Origin: Sinomonas albida
Lineage (GTDB): Bacteria; Actinomycetota; Actinomycetes; Actinomycetales; Micrococcaceae
Assembly (NCBI RefSeq): GCF_004919045.1
Contig: NZ_SWDW01000017.1
Coordinates: 19,023 to 83,022 of the forward strand
Direction: 5' to 3'
Length of the DNA: 64,000 nt
The translations under genes were made by a program, and so were the position numbers. A model generated the notes under the pieces. The model saw only the letters and a program-made list of their open reading frames with translations. It did no database searches and was not told the DNA's origin. This document shows, piece after piece, positions 1 through 8,778 of the stretch. Every line of letters begins with the position of its first letter. Within the stretch, counting starts at the first letter, position 1.

Positions 1-476
1 ACGACCTTCACGAGCGTGAACCAGAATTCGAGCTCGCCGAAGACCTTGACGCTCAAGAGGTTCACGCCGGTGAGGAAGAAGATGACGGCGAGGATCCAGA
101 TCCAGCGCGGGGTGTCCGGAAACCAGAAGCCCATGTAGATGGAGAACGCGGTGACGTCCGCGATCGCGACGATCGCCATCTCGAACACGTAGGTCCAGCC
201 GGTCACGAAGCCAGCGAGCGGCCCGAGGTAGCGGCCGGCGTATTGGCTGAACGACCCCGCGACCGGGTGGCGCACGGCCATCTCGCCGAGCGAGCGCATG
301 ACCATGAACACGGCGGCGCCGGCGATCATGTACGCGAGGAGGACGGCTGGGCCGGCGGCCTGGATCGCCGAGGCCGAGCCGTAGAACAGCCCCGTCCCGA
401 TGGCCGACCCCAAGGCCATGAACCGGATGTGCCGAACGTTGAGGCCGCGGCTGAGCACGGCGGGTGAAGACTGCAT
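1..476 (-). CDS. amino-acid permease, APC superfamily (3' end outside window)
   Basis: Integral membrane amino-acid transporter; only the first 158 codons are in the window. Translation from the ATG at 476 gives [19 protein letters not shown] and then the hallmark first helix of the AAT-type permeases, [17 protein letters not shown], followed by further hydrophobic helices ([51 protein letters not shown]). The family imports amino acids with cations. The gene is divergent from an IclR regulator, and the shared intergenic region carries boxes like those before hutU and hutG, so histidine or urocanate is the likely substrate (inference). GABA or proline permease is the main alternative. Confidence 0.85.
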   Translation of the reverse strand, partial: MQSSPAVLSRGLNVRHIRFMALGSAIGTGLFYGSASAIQAAGPAVLLAYMIAGAAVFMVMRSLGEMAVRHPVAGSFSQYAGRYLGPLAGFVTGWTYVFEMAIVAIADVTAFSIYMGFWFPDTPRWIWILAVIFFLTGVNLLSVKVFGELEFWFTLVKV

Positions 477-564
477 AAGGGGGAGTTCCTCACGTCGCTG
501 GGAAGGATTCCTTCCACTGTGCCCGCCGGGTGGAGTCCTGTGAGTGGCGTCACCGGGGATTGGT

Positions 565-605
565 GTCTCGGATCGCAGACCGCGGATCTGTCCGGTATCG
601 CAGAC
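565..605. promoter_or_regulatory. two tandem candidate IclR operator boxes
   Basis: GTCTCGGATCGCAGAC (565-580) and GTCCGGTATCGCAGAC (590-605) are 16-bp imperfect palindromes with centres 25 bp apart. The second matches the hutU box, read on the opposite strand as GTCCGGAATTCCAGAC, at 13 of 16 positions. They lie about 90-130 bp before the permease start and before iclR. A separate palindrome, GGAAGGATTCCTTCC, sits at 501-515 closer to the permease start. Confidence 0.5.
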
Positions 606-657
606 GGCGAGGCGTGCGCGGCTGGTGCGCGGCGCCGTCGCCCGCTGGCACACTGGA

Positions 658-673
658 GTTCGGTATTCCAGAC
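658..673. promoter_or_regulatory. candidate IclR operator box before iclR
   Basis: GTTCGGTATTCCAGAC reads GTCTGGAATACCGAAC on the other strand and matches the box before hutU (GTCTGGAATTCCGGAC) at 14 of 16 positions. It ends 30 bp before the iclR ATG at 704, a position suited to autorepression. Confidence 0.6.
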
Positions 674-703
674 ACCGCGCCAGTCCAACCCGAGGTTCCG
701 CCC

Positions 704-1492
704 ATGCCCGTCGACCCCAGCCTGAAGTCAAAGGTCCCCGCGGCCGAAAGCACGCTCCGCATCCTGCGCCTGCTTGCGTCCCGCCGCGGCCCCCAACCGG
801 CGGCGAGCATCGCGACGACTCTCGGGCTCCCGCGCTCCACCGTGTACCACCTGCTGGCGGTCATGGAGGAGAACGGCTTCGTGATGCATCTGCCGGAGGA
901 AAGGCGCTACGGGCTCGGGATCGGGGCATTCGAGCTCTCGAGCGCGTACTCGCGGCAGGAGCCGCTCTCGCGGCTGGGGCGGCCCGTGCTCGCGTCGCTC
1001 GTCGACGCGATCGGCGAGAGCGCGCACTTGGCCGTGCTGCACGGGCGCGACGTCCTGTACATCGTCGAAGAGCGCGCGAAGAACCGGCCGTCCCTCGTGA
1101 CGGACGTGGGCGTCCGCCTCCCGAGCCACCTCACCGCGAGCGGCCGCGCGATCCTCGCGGCCCTGCCGAAGTCACAGGTCCGCGCGCTTTACCCGAACGC
1201 CGCGGCGTTCAGCGAGCGCACCGAGGAGGGCGAGCACATCCGCAGCTACTCGGCCCTCCAGTCCGCGCTCGACCAGGTCCGCCAGCGCGGCTACGCGACG
1301 GAGGACGGCGAGGTCACCTCAGGCTTCGCGTCCGTCGCCGCCGCGGTCACGGACCACGCGGGATGGCCGACGGCGGCGGTCGCCGTGACCTTCCTCGCCG
1401 AGAAGGTACCGGTCGAGCAGCGCGACGAGCTCGCGCGGCACGTCGCGGGGGTCGCCGCGGAGCTCTCGCACCGCATCTACGGGCGGCGGTGA
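704..1492 (+). CDS. IclR-family transcriptional regulator, probable regulator of histidine utilisation
   Basis: A 262-residue DNA-binding regulator of normal IclR length. The N-terminal winged helix covers about residues 10-75 ([13 protein letters not shown], then [20 protein letters not shown]) and the C-terminal effector domain follows ([37 protein letters not shown]). The ATG at 704 gives an IclR-type N-terminus starting [17 protein letters not shown]; the frame is open further upstream but that part is not IclR-like. It is divergent from an amino-acid permease, and 16-bp boxes shared with hutU and hutG flank it. This points to control of histidine breakdown, which is inference. The 3' end overlaps the 3' end of the convergent lacI gene by 16 bp. 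Confidence 0.9.
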   Translation: MPVDPSLKSKVPAAESTLRILRLLASRRGPQPAASIATTLGLPRSTVYHLLAVMEENGFVMHLPEERRYGLGIGAFELSSAYSRQEPLSRLGRPVLASLVDAIGESAHLAVLHGRDVLYIVEERAKNRPSLVTDVGVRLPSHLTASGRAILAALPKSQVRALYPNAAAFSERTEEGEHIRSYSALQSALDQVRQRGYATEDGEVTSGFASVAAAVTDHAGWPTAAVAVTFLAEKVPVEQRDELARHVAGVAAELSHRIYGRR

Positions 1493-2532
1493 AGCGCAGG
1501 ACCCGCCGAAGCCGGCGGGCCTACTGACTCGCGTTCGACGGCGGGGCACGACACCTTGATCACGCCGTCCTCGGAGTCGTCGAGGCCGAGCAGCCGGCGC
1601 ACGGCGACCGCCCCGAGATCGTAGTGCGGGAGCGCGACGGTTGAGAGCGGCGGCCGCACGTGGGCCGCGATGACCTCCTGGTTGTCGAAGCCGACCACGG
1701 ACAGGTCCCCCGGCACCGACACCCCGTGCTCTCGCAGCCCGTCGTACAGACCCGCGGCCATGCGGTCGTTGTAGCAGTACACGGCTGTGGCCCCGGTGTC
1801 GAGCAGTTCGCTGACGGCCCCGTAGCCGCCCTCCTGATCGGGGTAGGCCTCGAGCGTGAACGTGGGGTCGAAAGCCAGCCCGGCGTCGTCGAGCGCGGCC
1901 CGGTAGCCCGCGAGGCGGCCGTCCTTCGCGGGAGCAGGGGTGGTCGCATTGATGAACGCGATTCGCGTGTGCCCCTGGCGGGCGAGGAGCTCGGTGGCCG
2001 CGCGGCCGCCTTGGACCTCGTCCGGCACCACGGCACGGACTCCCGCGACCTCAGCGAAGCAGTTGACGAGCACGAAGTCCGCCTCCCAGAGGGATTCGGG
2101 GATCTCTGAAGCTCTGTGGAACCACGTCGAGTACAGGATCCCGCGGACCTTGTGCTCGAGCATCATCGAGATCGCGTCCCGCTCGAGCTGCTCGTTCCCC
2201 TCCGTGTTGGCGATGAGCAGCGCATAACCGTGCTTCCAGGCCTCGTCCTGCGCGCCGTGGATGATCTGTCCCGCAAACGGTGTGGTCGCGATCGCATCGG
2301 CGATGAGCCCGATGAAGCGCGAGCTCCCGCTCACGAGGGTCTTCGCGAGCGCGTTGGGCCGATAGCCGAGCCGCTCGATCGCCTCCCGGACGCGCCGCCG
2401 AGTTTCGGCGGAGATCCGCGCGTCCTCTTTCCGATTGGCCACGAGGGAAACGGTCGTCGGCGAGACGCCTGCGGCTTCGGCGACTTCCCGAATTGTCGTA
2501 GGGCGCCTGGCCGGTGTGTCCCGTTCCTTCAC
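1477..2532 (-). CDS. LacI-family regulator (copy 1, last gene of sugar operon)
   Basis: A 351-residue LacI/GalR repressor. The helix-turn-helix spans about residues 12-60 (TIREVAEAAGVSPTTVSLVA, hinge RRVREAIERLGYRPNALAKTL), followed by a periplasmic-binding-like sugar domain (GLIADAIATTPFAGQIIHGA, YNDRMAAGLYDGL, VVGFDNQEVIAAHV). It starts with GTG at 2532, overlapping the stop of the upstream permease by 4 bp (GTGA), so the two are translationally coupled. It closes the operon GH32-SBP-permease-permease-lacI. It is strongly similar to the LacI protein at 7427-8539 along its whole length, including recognition-helix residues, so both may read the same operators. Ligand unknown; a fructan or sucrose-type oligosaccharide is suggested by the GH32 neighbour. 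Confidence 0.92.
   Translation of the reverse strand: MKERDTPARRPTTIREVAEAAGVSPTTVSLVANRKEDARISAETRRRVREAIERLGYRPNALAKTLVSGSSRFIGLIADAIATTPFAGQIIHGAQDEAWKHGYALLIANTEGNEQLERDAISMMLEHKVRGILYSTWFHRASEIPESLWEADFVLVNCFAEVAGVRAVVPDEVQGGRAATELLARQGHTRIAFINATTPAPAKDGRLAGYRAALDDAGLAFDPTFTLEAYPDQEGGYGAVSELLDTGATAVYCYNDRMAAGLYDGLREHGVSVPGDLSVVGFDNQEVIAAHVRPPLSTVALPHYDLGAVAVRRLLGLDDSEDGVIKVSCPAVERESVGPPASAGPALHRRP
1502..1519. terminator. short hairpin between convergent iclR and lacI
   Basis: CCCGCCG (1502-1508), a 4-base loop and CGGCGGG (1513-1519) form a perfect 7-bp stem just after the iclR stop, inside the 3' end of the opposing lacI gene. No T-tract follows. Possible bidirectional terminator. Confidence 0.35.
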
Positions 2533-3449
2533 CCCTTCGTCGCCCCACTCTCGAGCCCCTGGATCATCGCCTTGTTGAGGACCAGGAACACGAGCAGCAG
2601 GGGGGTCACCGTTACGCAGACGGCAGCGAAAGTGGCCGTCCAATCCGTCTTGCCCATGGTGCCGATGTAGTTCTGGAGGCCAAGCGGAATCGTCTTGAGG
2701 CCCTCGGTGAGCACGAACGTGTTCGCGAAGATGAAGTCGTTCCAGATGAAGATGCTGTTGACCAGCACCACGGTGACCACGGTATTGAGCGAGAGCGGCA
2801 GCGTGATGAGGCCGAAGATCCGGTAGGGCCCCGCGCCGTCGAGCGATGCCGCCTCGTACGTCTCGCGGGGGATGTACTCGAAGAAGGACGAGAACAGGTA
2901 AACCGACATCGGCAATGCGAAGCCCGCGAGCGGAACGATCATCGACTGGTACGTATCGAGCAGGCCGATCTTCGAATAGTCGATGAACAGGGGGACAAGC
3001 GCGATCTGTACCGGCACGATGATCCCCATCAGGAAGATGCCGCGCACGAGCTTGCTCAACCGGAAGCCTAGGACCTGAATCGCGTACGCGGCCATCATCC
3101 CGAGGACCACGATGAGCAGGTTCGCGCCCATCGTGACGATGAAGCTGTTGAGGATGTTCTGCCCGAGGTTCCCCACCGCGAACGCCCGCGCGTAGTTGTC
3201 CAGCGTGAGGGCGCTCGGGAGCGCGAACGGATTGCCGGACGCGAAGTCCTGCTCGGTCCGGAGGCTCGTGATGAACAGCCACGCGAGTGGGTAGACCTGC
3301 GCGACGACGATGATGACGACGAGAAGGCGGGAAAGCGTGCGGTAGGCGGCGGGGCGCGCACGACGGCGCGGTCGCGGCGCTGCGGGGGCGGGCCGCGGCG
3401 CCGCAGTGCGAACCGCGGGAGTCGTTGCCGGGGCTGGGTGGGTGATCAC
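2529..3449 (-). CDS. sugar ABC transporter permease, MalG type
   Basis: Inner-membrane permease of a carbohydrate uptake ABC importer (CUT1 class), 306 residues. It has a Pro/Ala-rich N-terminus, a first membrane helix (LLVVIIVVAQVYPLAWLFI), and the ATPase-contacting EAA loop ETYEAASLDGAGPYRIFGLI with the conserved glycine. The GTG start at 3449 overlaps the stop of the MalF-type gene by 4 bp, and its own stop overlaps the lacI start by 4 bp. No ATPase gene lies in the operon; as in many actinobacterial CUT1 systems, a shared MsiK-like ATPase encoded elsewhere is expected (family knowledge). Confidence 0.93.
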   Translation of the reverse strand: MITHPAPATTPAVRTAAPRPAPAAPRPRRRARPAAYRTLSRLLVVIIVVAQVYPLAWLFITSLRTEQDFASGNPFALPSALTLDNYARAFAVGNLGQNILNSFIVTMGANLLIVVLGMMAAYAIQVLGFRLSKLVRGIFLMGIIVPVQIALVPLFIDYSKIGLLDTYQSMIVPLAGFALPMSVYLFSSFFEYIPRETYEAASLDGAGPYRIFGLITLPLSLNTVVTVVLVNSIFIWNDFIFANTFVLTEGLKTIPLGLQNYIGTMGKTDWTATFAAVCVTVTPLLLVFLVLNKAMIQGLESGATKG

Positions 3450-4327
3450 GCGTCCGCCTTTCGCCTGAGCATGAACACGATGAGGCCGACGGCGACGAGA
3501 CACTCGGCGACGATGAACACCGAGATCGTGCTCGCGTAGCCGTAATCCGTGCTCGTGAACGCGGTCTTGTACATGTACGTGGTTACAAGCTCGGAGGACT
3601 GGCCGGGCCCTCCGTTGGTCATGAGATAGGGGATGTCGAAGCCGCGGAGGCCGTACGTCGTGGCCATGATCGTCGTCGTGATCCACACGGGGCGGATGTA
3701 CGGGAAGCGGATCTTCGTGAACAGCTGCCAGCGCGAGGCGCCGTCGAGGATCGCGGCCTCCTCGAGCTCGCGCGGCACGGCGAGCAGGGCAGCGTAGATG
3801 ATGAGCATGTAAAGGCCTGTGAACCGCCAGCCCTCGGGTGCGGAGACCGCGGCGAGCACTGTGTTGACGTCGGAGAGCCAGGGCCGCTCGAGCGAGCCGA
3901 GACCCACCCACGAGAGCACCTGGTTGAGCAGACCCACGGGGTCGATCGAGTAAATGCGCTCGAACAGGAAGGCGATCGCGACCGTCGAGATGACCGCCGG
4001 GAGGAGGTAGAGGGTCTTGACCAGCTCGCGGCCCCGCCGGAGCGAGAGGAGCAGGCTCGCGACGACGAGCGCGCCGCCGAGCTGGAGCACGAGGCAGATC
4101 GCGAGGTATCCGAGGGCGTTGAGGAAGGACCGCCAGAACACGTCGTCGTGCGTGAGCATGTGCACGTAGTTGGCGAGCCCCACGAACTCCATGTCCCCGA
4201 TCCCGTTCCACGAGAAGAAGCTCAGGACGAGGGACTGGAGGATGGGGAACAGGACAGCCGCGCCGTAGACGAGGAGCGGCGGGAGCAGGAACACGAGGAC
4301 TGAGATCCTCGAACGGGTGGGAAGCAT
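3446..4327 (-). CDS. sugar ABC transporter permease, MalF type
   Basis: Inner-membrane permease partner of the MalG-type protein, 293 residues, about six membrane helices (VFLLPPLLVYGAAVLFPILQ first). The EAA loop is ELEEAAILDGASRWQLFTKI. The ATG at 4327 (MLPTRSRISV) was chosen over an in-frame upstream start at 4372 because AAAGG precedes it and the protein begins like its family. Its stop overlaps the next gene's GTG by 4 bp. It lies 83 bp after the binding-protein gene in the same operon. Confidence 0.93.
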   Translation of the reverse strand: MLPTRSRISVLVFLLPPLLVYGAAVLFPILQSLVLSFFSWNGIGDMEFVGLANYVHMLTHDDVFWRSFLNALGYLAICLVLQLGGALVVASLLLSLRRGRELVKTLYLLPAVISTVAIAFLFERIYSIDPVGLLNQVLSWVGLGSLERPWLSDVNTVLAAVSAPEGWRFTGLYMLIIYAALLAVPRELEEAAILDGASRWQLFTKIRFPYIRPVWITTTIMATTYGLRGFDIPYLMTNGGPGQSSELVTTYMYKTAFTSTDYGYASTISVFIVAECLVAVGLIVFMLRRKADA

Positions 4328-4410
4328 GGTGTGTGCCTTTCGGGCGGGGGAGTCGAGGCTCCCCCGCCGCATGGACCTACTGAAGCGCCTGGGTTACGGG
4401 AGAACCGGGG

Positions 4411-5760
4411 CTACTTGAAGAACTTGGGCGCATTCTGCGCGATGGTGCTGTCCATTGTGCTCGTGAAGTCGGCCGGGGACGTGTTGCCCTGGACGAGAAG
4501 CGTGAGCTCCTGCTGGAGCCGCGTGTTGCTCGTGGGGTCGAGTTGCGTGTCCCACGGCATGATCTGCTTCGTGCCGAGATCTTTGGCCTTGTCGAGCGCC
4601 TTCTGGTACAGCGGCGTCGCGTTGGCCGGGATCGTCGTCTGGACGTTCGTCGTCGGTGCCAGGGCGCCCGTCGCGGCGTACTCGGCCGGATACTTCGTCA
4701 GGGCGAACTTGAGGAAGTCTGCCACGAGCGGGTCGTAGGTCTTGGCGTTAACAGCCATGCCGATGCCGGACGGGGACACGAACTCATTGGCTTCGGTCAC
4801 GGACTCCGGCGTCGTGGGAAGCGTGAAGAAGTCGATATCGTTGCGAACCGCCGCGTTGAGCTTGTCCGTCGCGAGGCTCGAGAGCTCCCAGGTGCCGATG
4901 TTGTACATGGCGGCCTGGCCTGACGTGAAGGCGTTCTGGGCGTCGGAGTAGCCCTGGGATGAGAAGCCCTCGGAGAAGCACTTCGCCTTTCCGAGGGCAT
5001 CGAGCCAGTTCACGGCCTTCTGCCCGGGAGCGTCGGAGAACTTGGCTTGGCCCTTCTTAAGGCTCGTGATGTAGTCGGGACCGGCCGCGCGGAACGGCTC
5101 GTAGGAGACGTAGCGCTCAAGCGGCCACTGGTCTTGGCCGTCGAGGGCGATGGGCGTGATGCCGGCCTTCCGCAGCGCGGTGCACATGGCCGGGATGTCG
5201 TTGAGGGACTTCGGCACGGAGACGCCGGCCTTCTGGAAAAGCGACTTGTTGTACCAGAAGTACTCGAGCTCGAACTGCATCGGGACCATGTAGAGCGAGC
5301 CGTCGTCGAAGCGCTGGTAGTCGAGGGCGGCCGGCCGGAAGCTGTCGTAGAGGCCGAGGTCCTTGAGCACCTTGTTGACGTCCATCATCTTGCCCTGCTT
5401 CGCGAGCTGCTGGGCGAAGGGCGTCGCGTCGGTGTCGAAGAGCTCGGGCAGCTTGTCCGCCGCCGCGAGGGTTTCGTATTTCTGGATGTAGGAGGGCCGG
5501 TCTGGCGTCGTGATGAGATTGAGCGAGAAGCCCGGGTGGTCCTTCGCGTAGTCGTCGGCGAGCTTCTTCATGATCGTGATGACCGAGCCGTCCGCCGGCC
5601 GCGAGAGCAGCCAGGAGATCTGCCGGGGCACGATCTGGCCGCTCGGGCTTACGTTCGTTGGGCTGCTGGCGCTGCCGGTTCCACAGCCTGCGAGAGCTAG
5701 CGCGGCGACGGCCGCAACGGCCGCTGTGCGGCGGAGCTTGGAGCGGAGGGGGTGTTTCAT
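4411..5760 (-). CDS. sugar ABC transporter substrate-binding lipoprotein
   Basis: Extracellular sugar-binding lipoprotein of the CUT1 importer, 449 residues. The signal peptide ends in the lipobox LALAGC (Cys near residue 26). The mature part is a family 1 solute-binding protein with WPLERYVSYEPFRAAG and a C-terminal ATTNVQTTIPANATPLYQKA segment. The ATG at 5760 has AAGGAG 10 bp upstream; a TTG 9 bp earlier lies too close to that site. It sits between the GH32 gene and the two permease genes. The ligand cannot be read from sequence; the enzyme partner suggests fructose-containing oligosaccharides. Confidence 0.93.
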   Translation of the reverse strand: MKHPLRSKLRRTAAVAAVAALALAGCGTGSASSPTNVSPSGQIVPRQISWLLSRPADGSVITIMKKLADDYAKDHPGFSLNLITTPDRPSYIQKYETLAAADKLPELFDTDATPFAQQLAKQGKMMDVNKVLKDLGLYDSFRPAALDYQRFDDGSLYMVPMQFELEYFWYNKSLFQKAGVSVPKSLNDIPAMCTALRKAGITPIALDGQDQWPLERYVSYEPFRAAGPDYITSLKKGQAKFSDAPGQKAVNWLDALGKAKCFSEGFSSQGYSDAQNAFTSGQAAMYNIGTWELSSLATDKLNAAVRNDIDFFTLPTTPESVTEANEFVSPSGIGMAVNAKTYDPLVADFLKFALTKYPAEYAATGALAPTTNVQTTIPANATPLYQKALDKAKDLGTKQIMPWDTQLDPTSNTRLQQELTLLVQGNTSPADFTSTMDSTIAQNAPKFFK

Positions 5761-5821
5761 GGGGGTCAATCTCCTTTGATCTGGGTGCTTGAACGGGGTT
5801 AGCGCGGGATGGAAGTGCTAT

Positions 5822-7258
5822 TCAGTTGTCGGGTCGCTTGCGTACCTGGAGGGACTCGATCGCCGCGGAGCCTTCCCCAACGAAGACTCCGAGCCGCCCT
5901 TCCTTCCTGTCGTAGATGCGGGTGCTGAGGGCGACCGAGCGGTCGACGACGGCGACGCATACATCGCCGTCGGCAATCACCTCGAGCGAGTGCTCGCCCG
6001 GTGGCAGATGGCACGGGCGTTCGAGTTCGATCTCGAAGGGTACGTCCCCCGAGATCTCCCACTGGCCGGACCCGGTCGATTCCCGCGGCCAGCGGTCGAA
6101 CACGAGTCGACCGCGCTTCGGCTCGAGCCGCAGGACGTAGGTGGTATCGCCGTCGTCGCTCGCCCTGAGGAGGAAGCCGCACTCCGTGGTGCCCGCGTCG
6201 ATGACGAAGACCGCCTTCGCGTAGAAGGTCTCGGGCACGTCCTCGCGCGAGAGGAGCGCCTCGTAGCCGTCCGGGGTTCCGAGGCGTGCGGGGAGCCGCT
6301 CGTCGAGGGAGACGGGCACGTCGTCCCAGAAGCTCTCGACGAGCTCGTCCGCGAAGCCGAAGGCGAGCGTCCCGTCGTCGTTCTGGCGGGCCTCGAGGAC
6401 GGCGAGGGTCCCCGCCCATTGCCATGCGCCGTCGTCCGCTGCGCCTTCCTTGCTGGCGATCCAGCCGAAGAAGAAGCGGCGGCCGTCCCGTTCCCCGGAC
6501 TTTGACGCGTAGAACGCCCGACCGTCGATGGTGTCGAGATCCGGGACCGTCCACGGGCCGTCGGGCGTCGTGGCCATGCGGTACCGGGTCGCAAACGAGT
6601 CGGAGAACTCGGAGTAGACGAGGTACCAGTGCTCGCCCCACTGGAAGACGTCGGGACACTCGTGCATGACGTAGCGGCGTGGGTCCCAGAACGGCTCGAC
6701 CTCGTGCCAATGCATGAGATTGCGCGAGACGAACTGCGCGATGATGCCGCGGCGGCGCACGGGACCGTGGTCGCGGCGGGCCGCAACGAGCAGGCGCCAG
6801 ACGCCATCCGGGTCGCGGAAGACGAACGGATCCCGCCAGTCGGCCGTCTCAAAGCCCTCCGGTGCCCTGAGTGTCAGGTTGCGGAGCTTCGCCCACGTCT
6901 TCATGCCGTCGATGCTCGTCGCGTGCATGACGAGCTGGAGTGGGAGCCCGTCGGGCCCGAGATGGCACGGATTCTGCCCTGTGTAGAAGAGGTGATGGAC
7001 GCCGTAGTCGTCGACGACGACGGAACCCGTGTAGGCGTTGAAATCTGGCTCCTCGGGTGTTCCATGCGGAAGCGAGACGCCATGGTCGACGAACTGCGTG
7101 AGGTCCTTCGTCGTGACGAGGTTCCAGGCCGTTCCCGGCTTCGGATCGTCTCGTAGTTCGTGGAGGTAGAAGAGCCAGAATTCGCCGTCGTGCTGGAAGG
7201 GGATGACATCCCCGACCCACCCGCCGTCGTTGGGCTGGAAGAAGACCTGCTGTGACAT
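5822..7258 (-). CDS. glycoside hydrolase family 32 (beta-fructosidase-like)
   Basis: Cytoplasmic glycosidase of 478 residues, no signal peptide, first gene of the sugar operon. It is a GH32 five-bladed propeller with a C-terminal beta-sandwich. The catalytic Asp block, normally WMNDPNG, is here GGWVGDVIPF with Asp17 in the aligned place; the RDP motif is present at 142-144 (WRDPFVF) and the acid/base Glu at 200 (HECPDVF). The family hydrolyses beta-fructosides such as sucrose, inulin or levan oligomers. Coupled with the importer, it probably splits the sugar after uptake. The altered first motif makes an unusual substrate possible. Confidence 0.88.
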   Translation of the reverse strand: MSQQVFFQPNDGGWVGDVIPFQHDGEFWLFYLHELRDDPKPGTAWNLVTTKDLTQFVDHGVSLPHGTPEEPDFNAYTGSVVVDDYGVHHLFYTGQNPCHLGPDGLPLQLVMHATSIDGMKTWAKLRNLTLRAPEGFETADWRDPFVFRDPDGVWRLLVAARRDHGPVRRRGIIAQFVSRNLMHWHEVEPFWDPRRYVMHECPDVFQWGEHWYLVYSEFSDSFATRYRMATTPDGPWTVPDLDTIDGRAFYASKSGERDGRRFFFGWIASKEGAADDGAWQWAGTLAVLEARQNDDGTLAFGFADELVESFWDDVPVSLDERLPARLGTPDGYEALLSREDVPETFYAKAVFVIDAGTTECGFLLRASDDGDTTYVLRLEPKRGRLVFDRWPRESTGSGQWEISGDVPFEIELERPCHLPPGEHSLEVIADGDVCVAVVDRSVALSTRIYDRKEGRLGVFVGEGSAAIESLQVRKRPDN

Positions 7259-7279
7259 CGCCGGGGACGTCCAATCTGC

Positions 7280-7337
7280 TAAAGCGTTTGATCACCACGA
7301 CTGTAAGGTGCGTCACATCGAGTGGTCAAGCGTTTTA
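7280..7337. promoter_or_regulatory. pair of LacI operators before the sugar operon
   Basis: TAAAGCGTTTGA (7280-7291) and TCAAGCGTTTTA (7326-7337, read TAAAACGCTTGA on the other strand) are LacI-type palindromes with a central CG. Each lies in a longer match, GCTAAAGCGTTTGATCACCA versus GCTAAAACGCTTGACCA. Centres are 46 bp apart. They lie just upstream of the GH32 start at 7258. Confidence 0.75.
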
Positions 7338-7426
7338 GCAAGGTCATGCCGCAAACTCATTCCATGACGGATGAGGTCGCGATCATGACGGGGGCGAGGG
7401 CCGCGTGACCAGACGCATCGCCGGGG

Positions 7427-8539
7427 CTAAAGAGGCCGTCGTCCCATCGCATCCGAGACGGGGGCTGGGGCTGGCGCCGGCCCCACCGAGGCGCGTTCGA
7501 CGGCGGGACAGTCGATTTCGAGCCGGCCGTCGCCCGCGGTCTCGGCGAGCCCAAGCAGCACTTGGATGCCGGCGGCGCCTAGCTCGTAATGAGGGAGTGC
7601 GACCGTGGTCAGCGGCGGACGCAGGTGGGCCGCGATGACTTCCTGATTGTCGAAGCCGACGACGGCGATGTCACCCGGAACCGACAGCCCGCGCTCGCGG
7701 AGCCCGTCGTAGAGGCCCATCGCGACCCGGTCGTTATGGCAGAACACCGCCGTCGGGTTCTGGGCCAGAAGCTCTTCTGCGACACCGTAGCCTCCCTCCT
7801 GGTCCGGCCGGGCGTCGAACACGAGCGAAGGTTCGTAGGCGACTCCGGCCTCCTCGATGGCCTCGCGATAGCCGCGGAGCCGTCCGTCGTGCGCGGGGGA
7901 CGGGGTCGTGGTGTTGACGACCGCGATCCTCCGGTGCCCCTCGCGGAGCAGGAGCCGTGTGGCGTTCGCGCCGCCCTGGACCTCGGCTGGCACCACGGCG
8001 CGCGCGTCGCGGGCGGGCGAGTAGCAGTTGACGAGGACGAAGTCCGTCTCCTGCAGGGCCTTTGGGACCTCTGCCGCCCGGTGGTACCAAGTCGAATAGA
8101 GGACTCCTCGCACCTGGTGCTCGAGCATCATCGAGATGGCCTCGCGCTCGGCGTCTTCGTTGCCCTCGGTGTTCGCGATGAGCAGGACGAATCCATGCTT
8201 CCACGCCTCGTCCTGGGCTCCGTGGATGATTTGGCCGGCGAAGGGAGTCGTCGCGATCGCATCGGTCACGAGCCCAATGAAGCGCGAACCGCCGCTCACG
8301 AGGGTCTTCGCGAGGGCGTTGGGCCGGTAGCCGAGCGTGCGGATCGCGTCGTGGACGCGGGCGCGCGTCTCAGCGCTGATCCGTGCATCAGGCTTGTTGT
8401 TCACCACAAGGGAGACGGTGGCCACCGAGACAGAAGCCGCCTCCGCAACCTCGCGCATGGTCACGTAGTGGCTCGACTTGTTCCGTGCCGACGCTCCTGC
8501 GGCGTTGCCGCGCCGGCCTGCTGCCTCTTCCGACGTCAT
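7427..8539 (-). CDS. LacI-family regulator (copy 2, monocistronic)
   Basis: A 370-residue LacI/GalR repressor closely related to the LacI protein at 1477-2532. The HTH is TMREVAEAASVSVATVSLVV, the hinge GYRPNALAKTLVSGGSRFIG, then the sugar-binding domain (DAIATTPFAGQIIHGAQDEA, CHNDRVAMGLYDGL). It carries an extra N-terminal tail of about 25 residues. The gene stands alone upstream of the GH32 operon with its own promoter and paired operators. The almost identical DNA-reading region suggests that the two repressors compete for, or share, the same sites and perhaps answer to different ligands. Confidence 0.92.
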   Translation of the reverse strand: MTSEEAAGRRGNAAGASARNKSSHYVTMREVAEAASVSVATVSLVVNNKPDARISAETRARVHDAIRTLGYRPNALAKTLVSGGSRFIGLVTDAIATTPFAGQIIHGAQDEAWKHGFVLLIANTEGNEDAEREAISMMLEHQVRGVLYSTWYHRAAEVPKALQETDFVLVNCYSPARDARAVVPAEVQGGANATRLLLREGHRRIAVVNTTTPSPAHDGRLRGYREAIEEAGVAYEPSLVFDARPDQEGGYGVAEELLAQNPTAVFCHNDRVAMGLYDGLRERGLSVPGDIAVVGFDNQEVIAAHLRPPLTTVALPHYELGAAGIQVLLGLAETAGDGRLEIDCPAVERASVGPAPAPAPVSDAMGRRPL

Positions 8540-8588
8540 CGTTCTCGAAGTCTACGGCGGCGCGGTGAGCACCGCTCAATTTAGGGGG

Positions 8589-8647
8589 TTAAACGCTTGA
8601 TCGACCGTGAGGCAATGCAATGCATTCTCCTCGGTTCAAACGCTTTG
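8589..8647. promoter_or_regulatory. pair of LacI operators before the second lacI gene
   Basis: TTAAACGCTTGA (8589-8600) and TCAAACGCTTTG (8636-8647) are the same palindrome type as before the GH32 operon. Centres are 47 bp apart, nearly the same spacing as the other pair (46 bp). They lie between the lacI start at 8539 and the divergent acetyltransferase gene. Confidence 0.7.
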
Positions 8648-8778
8648 GCCTTCCGTTCGACGACGATTGCCCGCGAGAACGCGACCGGGTCGGGCGCCCG
8701 GCGCTGCGCGGTCGGGCGCGCCGTTGGTCGCGCTAGGCATCGGCGAGACGGCAGCGTGCCGCCCAGTACCGTTGGCTT

